Shown in pieces: positions 26,763-39,100 of a DNA stretch of 64,000 nucleotides. This DNA is from Clostridia bacterium (GTDB lineage Bacteria > Bacillota > Clostridia > Oscillospirales > Acutalibacteraceae). The stretch covers positions 1 to 64,000 of the forward strand of contig JAFQBE010000005.1 of assembly GCA_017416765.1 (NCBI GenBank), given 5' to 3'. Within the stretch, counting starts at the first letter, position 1. Each line of letters opens with the position of its first letter. The notes beneath the pieces were generated by a model, which saw only the letters and a list, made by a program, of their open reading frames with translations, had not been told where the DNA came from and made no database searches. A program made the position numbers and the translations under genes.

Positions 26763-26822
26763 GAAAATACATCCCAAATGTTAAACATTACATCACAATG
26801 TCTAACATTTGGGGTGTATTTC
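26763..26822 (+). terminator. Large inverted repeat ending the Tad operon
   Basis: Arms of ~26 bases (26763-26789 and 26797-26822; core CCCAAATGTTA / TAACATTTGGGG) lie 23 bases after the tadG stop. The T-run is weak, but position and length suit a terminator. Confidence 0.65.
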
Positions 26823-26954
26823 ATTTGTGTCAGCGGGCTGTCGCCGTTTTATTCAGTTATCCGTGTTATAAATATCAAGTATTAATCTTTCAGTATCTCA
26901 GAAGTCATCTACAGCGCATAAATTGAGTGTGCGTTAAGCAAAAGACATATTTGT

Positions 26955-26983
26955 TTGACAATATTTTACTAATATGTTATATG
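26955..26983 (+). promoter_or_regulatory. Candidate sigma-A promoter upstream of the sigma-factor gene
   Basis: TTGACA (26955-26960), 17-base spacer and TATATG (26978-26983). It lies just upstream of the ECF-type promoter, so the sigma gene may have a basal and an autoregulated start. Confidence 0.45.
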
Positions 26984-27010
26984 TTGCATAGAAATATTTT
27001 TTGATAAAAC

Positions 27011-27042
27011 CTCAACCAAAAGCGCTTCCTGTTTGTCTTATA
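27011..27042 (+). promoter_or_regulatory. ECF-sigma-type promoter 1, in front of the sigma-factor gene
   Basis: CTCAACCAAA (27011-27020), 11 bases, TTTGTCTTATA (27032-27042). The same two blocks with the same spacing precede the giant LRR gene and the 133-residue gene. The CAACC...GTCT arrangement with 17 intervening bases is that of ECF promoters (AAC-type -35, GTC-type -10). An A-rich run lies upstream of all three. Confidence 0.8.
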
Positions 27043-27061
27043 GTTGAAAGGAGGTGCTGTG

Positions 27062-27228
27062 ATGGGGATATAATCAGAATAGTAATTAGCGAATCGGCAA
27101 ACGAAGTACAGTTAAGCACAGATAAAGCACGGATGCTCCTTGAAAGAATCCTTTCAGAGCAGTGCCGTAAAACTTTGAACGGAAGTGACATTGATGGAGA
27201 AAACACAGATAGCTCAGTTGGTGGATAA
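27062..27228 (+). pseudogene. Small frame-disrupted ORF overlapping the sigma-factor start
   Basis: AAAGGAGG (27048-27054) is correctly spaced before ATG 27062, but that frame reads Met-Gly-Ile-stop. A shift by one base at the GGGG run (27064-27067) joins the ATG to an open frame giving DIIRIVISESANEVQLSTDK, then ARMLLERILSEQCRKTL, ending at 27228, 35 bases inside the sigma gene. The reading looks protein-like (a strand followed by an amphipathic helix). It could be a real ~55-residue protein translationally coupled to the sigma factor and broken by an indel or assembly error at the G-run, or a frameshift site. Function unknown. Confidence 0.4.
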
Positions 27229-29128
27229 GGTGCGTGAGGGTGACAACGCAGCCTTTGAAAAGTTGTATAACGAAACAAATAAAGGTGCATATTTCGTTGC
27301 GCTGAAAATAACAGGCAATGAAGACGATGCATTAGATATTCTGCAGGACAGCTATGTCAAAGCGCTCGACAAGCTCGGCCAGCTTAAAGATTCCGCAACC
27401 TTTGTTTCGTGGTTTAATCAGATTGTAGCAAATACAGCAAAGAATTATATCTGCAAATTAAAGCCTGTGCTTTTTAATACAGAGGAAGAGGAGCAGGCTT
27501 CACAGGATTGGCAGACGGAAGAAGATTCGGATTTTATACCCGAAGAATCAATGGATAATGCCGAATCACGCAAAGCGATAATGGATATAATTGACAGTCT
27601 GCCCGAGGACAGAAGACTTTGTGTGTTGATGCATTATTATGACGATATGGGTACAGCGCAGATTGCAAAAGCACTTGAAATTTCTGAAAATACCGTTAAA
27701 AGCCACCTGCACCTTGCAAGAAAATCCATTAAGAAAACCATTGAAGAGCTTCGCCGCAAGGGCGCGACAATTCTCAGCGCAGCGGCTATACCGTTCTTTA
27801 TCTGGATGCTCAGAAGGTCTGCCTCTGCTTGCGTTATGTCGCAGGCGAAGTCGGCGGCTTTGCTTGGCCTTATCAAAGGCGCTTCTGCATTGCTCGGCGG
27901 AGCTGCCGCGGCAGTTGCAGGCGGCGCAGCAATTGCAGCAGGCACGGCAGTAAAGGCAGGCATTGCGGCTAAGGTAATTGCGTGGATTACAGTGCCTAAA
28001 ATTATTGCAACGGTGGTTGGTGCTGTTGTGATTTTCGGCGGCGTTACGGCAGGCGTAAAAATTGCAAAAGACCGCAACCCCGAAACTACCACAACTGAGC
28101 CTACCGGTACATATTACGACAGTTCTTCCGACGATACCACTTTGGTAACATATGTAACGGGTATTGTATATGACGGATATACATTGCCGGAATACTCAAT
28201 TATTGATGATTATTCGCAAAACCCAACAAATGATGGTGAAGATATTCCTGTAGTTGCAACTACAGGCGATTCGGATAAAGTAACCTTCGGTACAGCGCCG
28301 CAGGGTACAACAGCGGTAAATAACAAACCGGCTGCAGCAACAACTGCAAATGGCAACACAACAACCAAAAAAGCACAGCATACGGATACTACAACTGAAA
28401 AAAACACAGCCGCAAGCACCACAAAGCGTAACACAACAACGGCGGTGCAGACTACGGATGAACCGATAAAAACGGTTCCCGCTACTACTGTTCCTGCCAC
28501 AATAAAACCGGTGCCAACAACAAAGCCTGTTACAACTACCGAAAAACAAACCACTACAACCAGACCTACAACAACATCTCAGTCGACTACTACAGCGCCG
28601 GTTACAACAACCGAACCTACAACAGCGGCGAGCGAGTTTGAATATACCGTTTCGGGTTCATCGGCAACAGTTACCGGCTACAAGGGCAGCGGCGGCAGCA
28701 TTTCCGTTCCCACAAAACTCGGCGGAGCAACGGTAACGGCGATTGCAGACTATGCTTTTGAAAACAACACCTCAATCACAAGCGTTTCAGTTCCGTCAAC
28801 CGTTACAAGTATCGGCAAAGGCGCTTTTGCAAACTGCACTTCGCTTACAAGTGTCACTCTGCCGTCGGGACTTCGTTCGTTGGGAAATACAGCGTTCAAA
28901 AATTGCACAAGGCTTTCAAGCGTCAATATTCCGTCAAGCCTGTCTGCAATACCTGCCGGTGCTTTTCAAGGCTGTGCAGCGCTGACTGCTGTTACAATAC
29001 CGGGAACGGTTACATCAATCGGCACGAATGCATTCCAGGGCTGCCCGAACCTGACAATTTCCTGCCCGGAAGGCTCAGCAGCACAGGAATATGCGCAAGC
29101 AAATGGAATAAATTGTAAAAGTTTATAA
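27194..29128 (+). CDS. ECF sigma factor fused to a transmembrane stalk and extracellular LRR domain, 644 aa
   Basis: Start chosen at ATG 27194, with GGAAG eight bases before it. Residues ~15-90 form the sigma-70 region 2 (AFEKLYNETNKGAYFVALKI, DALDILQDSYVKALDKL). Residues ~125-185 form region 4 with helix-turn-helix MGTAQIAKALEISENTVKSH. Residues 191-260 are Ala/Gly-rich and hydrophobic, and ~262-288 make a transmembrane helix (WITVPKIIATVVGAVVIFGG). Residues ~297-478 are a Thr/Pro stalk (TTTEKQTTTTRPTTTSQSTT). Residues ~500-625 carry five BspA-type LRRs (VSVPSTVTSIGKGAF). The predicted topology puts sigma in the cytosol and LRR outside. An upstream copy of its presumed own promoter suggests autoregulation. 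How the sigma domain is freed or inhibited cannot be read. There is no separate anti-sigma gene. Confidence 0.88.
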   Translation: MEKTQIAQLVDKVREGDNAAFEKLYNETNKGAYFVALKITGNEDDALDILQDSYVKALDKLGQLKDSATFVSWFNQIVANTAKNYICKLKPVLFNTEEEEQASQDWQTEEDSDFIPEESMDNAESRKAIMDIIDSLPEDRRLCVLMHYYDDMGTAQIAKALEISENTVKSHLHLARKSIKKTIEELRRKGATILSAAAIPFFIWMLRRSASACVMSQAKSAALLGLIKGASALLGGAAAAVAGGAAIAAGTAVKAGIAAKVIAWITVPKIIATVVGAVVIFGGVTAGVKIAKDRNPETTTTEPTGTYYDSSSDDTTLVTYVTGIVYDGYTLPEYSIIDDYSQNPTNDGEDIPVVATTGDSDKVTFGTAPQGTTAVNNKPAAATTANGNTTTKKAQHTDTTTEKNTAASTTKRNTTTAVQTTDEPIKTVPATTVPATIKPVPTTKPVTTTEKQTTTTRPTTTSQSTTTAPVTTTEPTTAASEFEYTVSGSSATVTGYKGSGGSISVPTKLGGATVTAIADYAFENNTSITSVSVPSTVTSIGKGAFANCTSLTSVTLPSGLRSLGNTAFKNCTRLSSVNIPSSLSAIPAGAFQGCAALTAVTIPGTVTSIGTNAFQGCPNLTISCPEGSAAQEYAQANGINCKSL

Positions 29129-29199
29129 TTAGTTAATTGTTTTTATAATTTATATATTGTATATTGAAATTGTAGTTTAGATGACTGTTGCTGATATTG

Positions 29200-29900
29200 A
29201 CAAATGGCTCCCTCAATGAGGGAGCTGTCGAAATCGCTTGCGATTTTGACTGAGGGAGTTATTGCGTAAAGAGGATTGTCAACTGGCTCCCTTGTGTAAA
29301 GGGAGCTGGATTTTGCCAAGCAAAAGACTGGGGGATTGTAAAACAATTTAAAACAACCCCTCCGAGTCGGCGTTGCCGACCCACCTCCCCTTACACAGGG
29401 GAGGCTGTTTGACGACATCTGTAATTACAACGCAAACAGTAGGGGCGATTCACGAATCGCCCGAAATTCACCAGCATATCTCTTTTACGGCGGACAATTC
29501 GTGAATTGTCCCTACGAAAACCTCCTTTTCAAAGGGAGCTGGATTTTGCCAAGCAAAAGACTGGGGGATTGTAAAACAATTTAAAACAACCCCTCCGAGT
29601 CGGCGTTGCCGACCCACCTCCCCTTACACAAGGGAGGCTGTTTGACGGCATCTGTAATTACACCGCTAAACAGTAGGGGCGATTCACGAATCGCCCGAAA
29701 TCCACCAGCATATCTCTTTTACGGTGGACAATTCGTGAATTGTCCCTACGAAAACCTCCTTTTCAAAGAAGGTGGATTTTGCGAAGCAAAAGACGGAGGA
29801 TTGCAAAATTATATATTGATTAATTCTTAACAAGCAACCCTCAGTCAAAATCGCAAAGCGGTTTCGACAGCTCCCTTGAAAGGGAGCTATTGACAATCAC
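29200..29900. repeat. Intergenic repeat array, including a 233-base tandem duplication
   Basis: The gap 29129-30101 contains palindromic blocks of the GGCTCCCT...AGGGAGC and CCCTCCGAGTCGGCG type and GTAGGGGCGATTCACGAATC-like hairpins, known to me as common clostridial intergenic repeats. A unit starting at 29301 repeats almost unchanged from 29534 (period 233), and a third, decayed partial copy starts near 29768. No convincing gene is seen. The downstream end of the gap carries the ECF-type promoter. Confidence 0.8.
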
Positions 29901-29975
29901 TTCTCCGTTTTCACTCATCCCGACAAACCGGAATTTCCCAATCAAAAAATATTTTTAAAAAATTTTTCAAAAAAC

Positions 29976-30007
29976 CTCAACCAAATTCATATCCCGTTTG
30001 TCTTATA
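29976..30007 (+). promoter_or_regulatory. ECF-sigma-type promoter 2, in front of the giant LRR gene
   Basis: CTCAACCAAA (29976-29985), 11 bases, TTTGTCTTATA (29997-30007), 95 bases before the start codon. Identical blocks and spacing to the motif before the sigma gene. Confidence 0.8.
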
Positions 30008-30101
30008 GGTGTAACGGGATGAAAAATCATGTAATTCGGGGTTTGAAAATCCTTTTACATATATTCAACAAAAAATACTCAAAACAAAGGGGCAAACAAA
30101 A

Positions 30102-33100
30102 ATGAAAACAGCATTTAAGCGCGTTCTCTCTTTCCTCCTTGCGGCAACATTGGTGTTCGGCACGGTAGGTGCGGAAATATCCGGCGTTGATTTTGCCGAT
30201 ATCTTCTCTTTCCAAGCCGAAGCGGCAACCTATTCCGGCACCTTCGGCGATAATCTGACATGGTCGCTTAATACTTCTACCGGTGTGCTTGATATTACCG
30301 GTACGGGTGCGATGTGGAAAACTTATACATTTTCCTCTGTACCGTGGAGTTCTTATCTTTCGTCAATAAAAATAGTTAATATCGCTGACGGTGTAACAAC
30401 AATTGGAAGATCTGCGTTCTCCGGTTGTGACAGCCTCACCAGTGTTACAATCCCTGACACAGTGACTATTATTGGTGAATCTGCATTTTGGGTTTGCCGT
30501 AGTCTCGAAAGCGTAACAATCCCCAACGGTGTAATAACCATAGAACAACAGGCATTTGAAAATTGCGACAGCCTTAAAAGCATAACAATCCCCGCAAGTG
30601 TAACAACGATCGGGATGAGAGCGGTTGCCTATAATGACAGCCTTGAAAGTATAACCGTAGACGAAAATAATGAGTATTTTTCAAGCGATAAATGCGGAGT
30701 TTTATTTAATAAGAATAAAACTGAGCTTATTCAGTATCCTATCGGTAATGCAAGAACAAACTATGAAATTCCATACGGTGTGAATAAAATCGGCGAGTAT
30801 TCGTTTGATGGGTGTGCCGGGCTTACAACTGTAACAATCCCTGACAGCGTAACGATTATTGACGATAGCGCGTTCTCTGATTGTAATAATCTCACCGGTG
30901 TAACAATCCCTGACAGCGTAATAACAATAAATGATTATGCTTTCATTTATTGTGATGCTCTCACAAGCGTAACGATAGGCGAACAAGTATCACAGATCGG
31001 AACGTGGGTTTTTATGGGATGCCAGAAGCTTCCGTATATAACCGTTGACAAAGACAATGCGAGCTTTTCAAACGACGAATCAGGAACATTGTTTAACAAA
31101 GATAAAACAGAGCTTATTCAATATCCTGCCGGCAATTCAAGAACAATCTATACAATCCCCGACAGCGTAACTACAATTGCCAAATATGCGTTTTACAATT
31201 GCGATAATATTATCAGCGTAGTAATTCCGGATAGTGTTACAACAATAAATTCGCGTGTTTTTGAAGGTTGTGATAGCCTGAAAAATGTAATAATCCCGGA
31301 CAGCGTAACAAGTATAGGCAATTCTGCGTTCTATTCTTGCGACAGCCTTGAATATGTACACATTCCTGCAAGTGTCACAAGTATAGGTTCAGGTATTTTG
31401 AACTACACCTCTGCCTACATCTGTTCCGATACGGAAGACTGCTACGCAAAGACTTATGCGGATAATAACAGCATTGAGTTTAAGCTTTGCGACGGTCACG
31501 GCGTTGAAAAGTTACTGACCAAGATTGAAGTTAAAACAATGCCCACAAAGACGGAATACTTCGTCGGTGATACGCTTGACACAACCGGTCTTACACTCAC
31601 AGCAACATTCAGCGACGGTTCAACCGAAACAATCGATTCCGGCTTTACTTGCTCACCCACAAAGCTCAACACAGCAGGCAAGCAGACAATCACTGTTACA
31701 TACGGCGGCAAAACCTGCACATTTGATGTAACGGTTGAACCGGCTGACGAAATAGTCAGCGGTCAGTGCGGCGATAACCTCACCTGGACACTCAATATTA
31801 CAAAGGGTATTCTCGATATTACCGGTACGGGTGCGATGACGGATTATACATCTTCATCTGATGTTCCTTGGTATTCATACCGCAGAAGTATCAAAACTGT
31901 CAACATCGCAAGCGGCGTAACAACCATCGGTGATGATGCGTTCTATTTTTGCGACAGCCTCACAAGCGTAACAATCCCCGACAGCGTAACAACCATCGGT
32001 GATGATGCGTTCCGATATTGCGACAGCCTCACAAGCGTAACAATCCCCGACAGCGTAACAACCATCGGTGATGATGCGTTCCGATATTGCGACAGCCTCA
32101 CAAGCATAACTGTAGATGAAAATAACAAATATTATTCAAGTGACAGCTACGGTGTGTTGTTTAACAAGGATAAAACAACGCTTATTCAGTATCCTATAGG
32201 CAACGCAAGAACAAGCTATACAATCCCGGACAGCGTAACAACCATCGGTGATAATGCATTTCGATCTTGCACCAGCCTTACAAGCATCACAATCCCCGAC
32301 AGCGTAACAACCATCGGTTATGAGGCATTTCGATGTTGCTACAAGCTCACAAGCGTAACAATCCCCGACAGCGTAACAACCATCGGTTATGAGGCGTTCT
32401 ATGATTGCGACAGCCTTACAAGCGTAACAATCCCCGACAGCGTAACAACCATTGGTAATTCTGCGTTCTATATTTGCAACAGCCTTGAATATGTACATAT
32501 TCCTGCAAGTGTTATAAGTATAGGTTTAATTATTTTATCCGGTACTACAGCCTACATCTGCTCCGATACAGAAGACTGCTATGCAAAGACCTATGCAGAT
32601 GAAAATGGTATTGAGTTTAAGTTGTGTGACGGTCACGGCGTTGAAACGGCAGAAAAAATAACCGACTATAAACAAGGCGATATTGTTGAGTTCGGATGGT
32701 ATCCGCAGAGCGAGGTTACGAATACGGCTCTTATTTCCGCACTCAATTCTGCCGGCGGCGAATGGATATCGTATAATTACTACAGCGGCACAGGCTCAAA
32801 TAATGACGGCAAAATGACAGCCGGAGACTATATGCGGTATAAGGATGTAGTTTACGGCTCGGAAAAATACCGCGGCGTTGTTTTCGATTCTTACAGACCA
32901 GTTAATACCGGTAATCTTTGTTCGGCAGGTAATTCCGTCCAGAGCCAATACGGCTACACAATCGGTACGGTGTATTGGTTTAAATATGAACCGATTAAAT
33001 GGCGTGTGCTCGACCCGGCGGTGGGCTTGGTTATGGCGGAAACGGTTATTGATGCCCAGCCGTATAACAACTATGTTCTTAGTAGCGGTACCGATGAATA

Positions 33101-36100
33101 CGGTAAGGACGCATATTGGGGCAGCTCGGCAAAAACGCACTACGCCAACGACTATGCCGAAAGCAGTATACGCGAATGGCTGAATGATGATTTTTATAAC
33201 ACAGCCTTTTCCTCTGAACAGCAGAGTATAATTGAGTATACTACGCTCGATAATTCTGCATATTCAAGCTCATATTCTGCCTACGATTCTGCAACAACTA
33301 CAGATAAGCTTTACCTCCTTTCCTGGAGCGATGCAAAAAACACAAGCTATGGTTTCAGCAGTGGCATAGACTCATTTTCAAAAAGGTATGCTTACCCAAC
33401 AGCTTATGCCAAGGCTCAGGGTGTTTCTGGCAATTCATCCTATGAAACCTCATATTGGTGGTTGCGTTCGCCCGGCAGTGATAGCAAGGGTGCGAGCAGC
33501 GTTTATAGCGATGGCGATCTCCGCAACAACTATTATGTCAGTAATACCCTTGGTATTCGTCCCGCTTTTAAATTTAATCTGAACTCTGAAATCCTTCAAT
33601 CTGAAAAGCCTGAAAATATTACACTTACAAAAATTGAAATAAAAACACTTCCGACCAAGACGGAATACTTCGTCGGTGATACGCTTGACACAACCGGTCT
33701 TACACTTACAGCAACCTACAGCGATGGTTCAACCGAAACAGTTGATTCCGGCTTTACCTGCAGCCCGACAACGCTCAGCTTTGCGGGTAACCAGTCTGTT
33801 ACCGTTACATACGCAGGCAAAACCTGCACATTCCAGGTAACCGTAAAGGCTGTAGAACTTACAAAGATTGAAGTTAAGACACCTCCTACCAAAACAGAAT
33901 ATTTCGTCGGCGATACGCTCGACACAACCGGTCTTACCCTCACGGCAACCTACAACGACGGCTCAACGGAAACAGTTGATTCCGGCTTTACCTGCAGCCC
34001 GACAACGCTCAGCATAGCAGGCAAACCGGGCATAACCGTAAGCTACGGCGGCAAAACCTGCGTATTCCTTGTAACTGTAAAGGAAAAGTATACCTGCTCC
34101 GAAATTAAAGACCAGGTATATACCGGAAACAGACTTTACCCCACATTCAGGGTATACGATGCGGACGGAGCAAGACTCAACGCAGAAGACTATGATATGG
34201 TTTACCGCGATAACATCAATGTCGGTACAGCGTACATAGATGTAAAGGGCATCGGCGAATATTCTGACCTTGATATTATAACCTCGTTTAAAATTGTTCC
34301 CGCAGATGCTTCGGGTTTTGTAATACTGTATTCCGAAAATCACGATTATACGGGCGAGGAAATCACCCCGGCCGTTACGGTAATGTTTGACGACAGAATT
34401 CTTGTTGAAGGCAGAGATTACACACTTTCCTACGCAAATAACATTGAAGTCGGTACAGGTGAAATAACTGTTACCGGCAAGGGCAACTTTGAAGGTTCAA
34501 AAACAGTATATTTCAACATCAATGCGGTTTACACAGAAATAGTTTCCATTGATTCTGTTGACCTTGGTGAAGTTGTTCAGAATACAACATTTTCAGCGCT
34601 CGGTCTGCCTGAAACAGTTACCGGCAGAACAGTATTCAACGAAGCTGTTACGCTAAATGTTTCATGGAACAAGGCCGATTATTCACCCGCAACCGTAGGC
34701 ACGCAGATTATCGGCGGCGTTGTAACCGTACCCGAAGGATATATCCTTGCAGACGGCGCAAAGGCTGTTGCCACAGTAACGGTTGTACCCGACAAAACAG
34801 AAACTGCTGTAAACATTATATCTGTTGAAAGCGAACTTGAAGATATCGAAGTTCTCTACGGTACAGAGTTTTCAGCACTTCCCCTTCCGTCAACAGTAAA
34901 GGCTTATACAGATGTAGGCGAAGCCAGCCTTCCCGTAGTATGGAGCAGCACAGGCTACGATCCGTACTATTATACAGTTGCAGACGGTGTATGTTCCCAG
35001 ACTGTAACAGGCAGAATCAAAACCCCTTACGGTTATATTTTACCTGAAGGCTTTGATACAAGTATCAGCGTAAGGCTTATTATTGTCAAATCAAAAATAG
35101 TCGGTATAGACACCGTTGATATGGGCCTTATGCCGCTCGATTCAACATTTGAAGCAATAGGTTTCCCGAAAACAGTTGCGGTAACAACTCAGACAGGTAA
35201 AAAGCATTTCCTTTCCGTAACATGGGATAAAACAGGCTTTGATTCAAGCACAACAGGCGTTAAAACAGTAAAGGGTACACTGGATATCCCCGAAGGCTAT
35301 GCGCTTGACAGCAGCCTTACCAATGAAGTAACTGCAACAGTTACAATTTCCGATAAAATTATCGGTGCGGCTGATATTGTTTTCCTCATTGATACAACAG
35401 GTTCAATGGGCGACGAAATTTCAAATGTCAGAAGAAATATCAAGATGTTCTCTCAGGCACTCAACAGCTACGGCATTGTTCTGCGCTGGGCTCTTGTAGA
35501 GTACAGAGATATTACCTGCGACGGCAAAACATCCACAAAAATTCATCTCAACGGAACAGAAAACTGGTATCTTGATGTTGCTTCATATGAAAGAGCAATC
35601 GATTCACTTACCGTTACCGGTGGCGGTGACTATGAAGAAACTGTAATTGATGCACTTGAAGCAGCACAGCTGCTCGACAGGAGAGAAAACGCAAGTCAGT
35701 TCTTCATTGTTGTTACTGATGCGGACTGGAAGGTTGAAAACCAGTACGGCGTTACATCAATGGACAGCGAAATATCAAGGCTTCTTTCAAAGGGTATCAA
35801 CACTTCCGTTGTTACCAAAACTTCCTGCTATTCCGATTACAGAAATCTTACAACCCGTACCGGCGGTATACTTGCAAACATCGACGGTAATTTCAAAGAT
35901 GAACTGCTTAAAATAGTTGACCTTATATATTGCGAAATTATCGACCTGCAGATTGAAAGCATAAGCATTACCAAAAAACCGGATAAACTTACCTATGTTC
36001 AGGGTGACCGCTTTGACGGCAGCGGAATGATTGTTACCGCGTACTACAAAAACGGTTCAAGCCGCGAAATAACAGCCTATTCCGTAATGCCTTATGGTGC

Positions 36101-39100
36101 GCTCAGCAAATCTGATACAAAGGTAACTGTAGATTACAGAGGACATACCGATGATGTGGAAATTACTGTAACGGAACCGGAATATCCCGTAAAGAGCGTA
36201 TCACTTAACAAATCAACACTTAATCTTGTTCTCGGTTATTCGGAAACACTTATTGCAACGGTTTATCCTTCAAATGCAACAAACAAAAATGTTTCATGGA
36301 GTTCCTCCAACCCCAACATCGCTTTTGTTAATGAAAACGGTGTAGTTACTGCAAACGGTATCGGCACAGCCACAGTTACCGTAACAACAGATGACGGCGG
36401 ATTTACTGCTGAATGTACGGTAACAGTTACAGCTCCTGAAGTTAAAGCTGAAGAAATTGAACTTGATAAAACAGGTATAGTGTTGTATGTCGGTGACAGC
36501 CAGACCGTTACGGCAACTGTTTATCCCGAAAATACAACAAACAAAACTGTTGTATGGACTTCAAGTGACAGCAGCATAGCAAAAGTATCTGCTGACGGCG
36601 TTGTTACCGGTATCAAGAAAGGTACTGCAACAATTACAGCAACATCTGCAGACGGCAGAATTAAAGCTTACTGTCTTGTAACAGTAAAGGCTGTTGAAGT
36701 AACAAACCTTGAAATCAAGACCATGCCGACTAAGACAGAATACTTTGTCGGCGATACGCTTGACACAACCGGTCTTACCCTCACAGCAACATACAACAAC
36801 GGCACAACTGAAACAATCACAAGCGGCTTTACCTGTTCACCGACAAAGCTCACAACAGCAGGCAAGCAGACAATCACAGTTAGTTACGGTGGCAAGAGCT
36901 GCACATTCGATGTAACAGTAAAGGCTGTAGAGCTTGTCAAGATTGAAATTAAGACGCTCCCAACCAAGACAGAATACTTTGTCGGCGATACGCTTGACAC
37001 AACCGGTCTTACCCTCACAGCAACATACAACAACGGCACAACTGAAACAATTGCAACCGGCTTTACCTGCACGCCTACAAAGCTCAATACAGCAGGCAAG
37101 CAGACGGTTACAGTAAGCTACGGCGGCAAGACCTGCATATTCGATGTAACAGTCAAGGCTGTAGAGCTTGTCAAGATTGAAGTTAAGACGCTCCCGACCA
37201 AGACAGAATACTTTGTCGGCGATACACTCAACACAACCGGTCTTACTCTCACAGCAACCTACAACAACGGCACAACTGAAACAATCACAAGCGGCTTTAC
37301 CTGTTCACCGACAAAGTTCACAACAGCGGGCAAGCAGACAATTACAGTTACATACGGCGGCAAGACCTGCACATTCGATGTAACCGTAAAGGCTGTAGAG
37401 CTTGTGAAGATTGAAATCAAGACTCTCCCGACCAAGACAGAATACTTTGTTGGTGATGCACTCAACACAACCGGTCTTACTCTCACAGCTACATACAACA
37501 ATGGCACAACTGAAACAATCACAAGCGGCTTTACCTGTTCACCGATGGTCCTCAACACAGCAGGCAAGCAGACAATTACAGTAACCTACGGCGGCAAAAC
37601 CTGCACATTCGATGTAACCGTAAGGGCTGTAGAGCTTGTCAAGATTGAAGTTAAGACGCTCCCGACCAAGACAGAATACTTTGTTGGCGATACGCTTGAC
37701 ACAACCGGTCTTACTCTCACAGCTATATATAACAACGGCACAACTGAAACAATCACAAGCAGCTTTACCTGTTCACCGATGGTACTCAACACAGCCGGCA
37801 AGCAGACAATTACAGTAAGCTACGGCGGCAAGACTTGCACATTTGATGTAGAGGTTGAACAGAAAGATTACTCTGTAACCTATATGGTAAACGGCAAGCG
37901 TTATGCAAAGTATATTGTTACAGTCGGTGACCCCGTACCTGCTCCCGCAGTAAATCCGATTGTTGACGGTATGATTTTTGAAGGCTGGAGCCCTGAAATT
38001 GTTCAGCTTATGCCCGCCAACGACCTTGTTTATACAGCTGTTTTCCACAAGCATGTATATACCGGCTCAATTGCAATACATCCCACCTGCACACAGCACG
38101 GCGTTATGCTGTATACCTGCTCCTGCGGCGACAGCTATAACGAAATTATCCCCGCACTCGGTCACGATTGGGGCAGATGGATAACAGTTGTCGAAGCTAC
38201 TCCGTCCTCAAACGGTCAGCAGGTTCGATACTGCTCAAGATGCGGTGCAGCAGAATATGACGTTATTCCTGCCCCCTCTGCAAACTTCCGCGTTGAGCCT
38301 ATCGCTGACCAGGAATACACAGGCTTCGGTCTGTATCCCGCAGTTAAGGTTTATTCGCTTTCAGGCAAGCGTCTTGACGAATACGATCACTACGAAGTAA
38401 GTTACGAAAACAACATAAACTATGGCGTTGCAACTGCAACAGTTAAGGGTGTCGGCGAATATTCAGGTGTTATCAAGGTTAATTTCAACATCGTTAAGAA
38501 GGACATTGCAAATCTCAGCTTTGCTGAAATTCCGGATGTAACCTATTCAGGCGATGCTTACACACCCGACCCCGTCATTTACTACGGCGATATACTCCTT
38601 GTAAAGGATGTTGACTACACGGTCAGCTACTCTGCTAATGTAAATATCGGCAAGGCTACAATTACAATTACCGGTATCGGCAACTACACCGGCACAAAGG
38701 TAATTTACTTCAATATCAGCAAAAACTCAACTTCGTTCAGCGTTCCCGTTGTCGGCAGCCAGGTTTACACAGGTAAGGCCGTAACACCCGATTTCAACCT
38801 CTTCTCGGGCGATAAGCTGCTCATAAAGGGTGTTGATTACACCGTGACTTATGAAAACAATATTAATGTCGGCTACGGCAGAATTATCATTAAGGGTATC
38901 GGTAACTACAGCGGAACAATCGTTGTAATATTCCGTATAGTTTCAACTCAGATTTCTCTTGCAACTGTACCCTCTTTCAGCGATATTGCTTATAGCGGCA
39001 ATGAATTTACACCCGATTTCAATGCTAACCCCATAACCTACGGCGGCAAAAAGCTTGTTGAAGGCGTAGATTTCAAGGTTGAAATTTACAACAACAGAAA

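Noticed and set aside
28196-28554. Long minus-strand frames opposite the Thr-rich stalk of the sigma protein
   Set aside because: They are shadows of the ACA/ACC threonine codons (Val- or Cys-rich translation) without ribosome sites.
31945-32460. Regular 69-base repeats that look like a CRISPR or minisatellite array
   Set aside because: They lie in frame inside the giant gene and encode 23-residue BspA-type LRR units (SVTIPDSVTTIGDDAF), so they are coding repeats.
36668-37801. Plus- and minus-strand frames overlapping the tandem repeats of the giant gene
   Set aside because: Low-complexity alternative readings repeated with the same 234-base period as the real gene, with no start signals.
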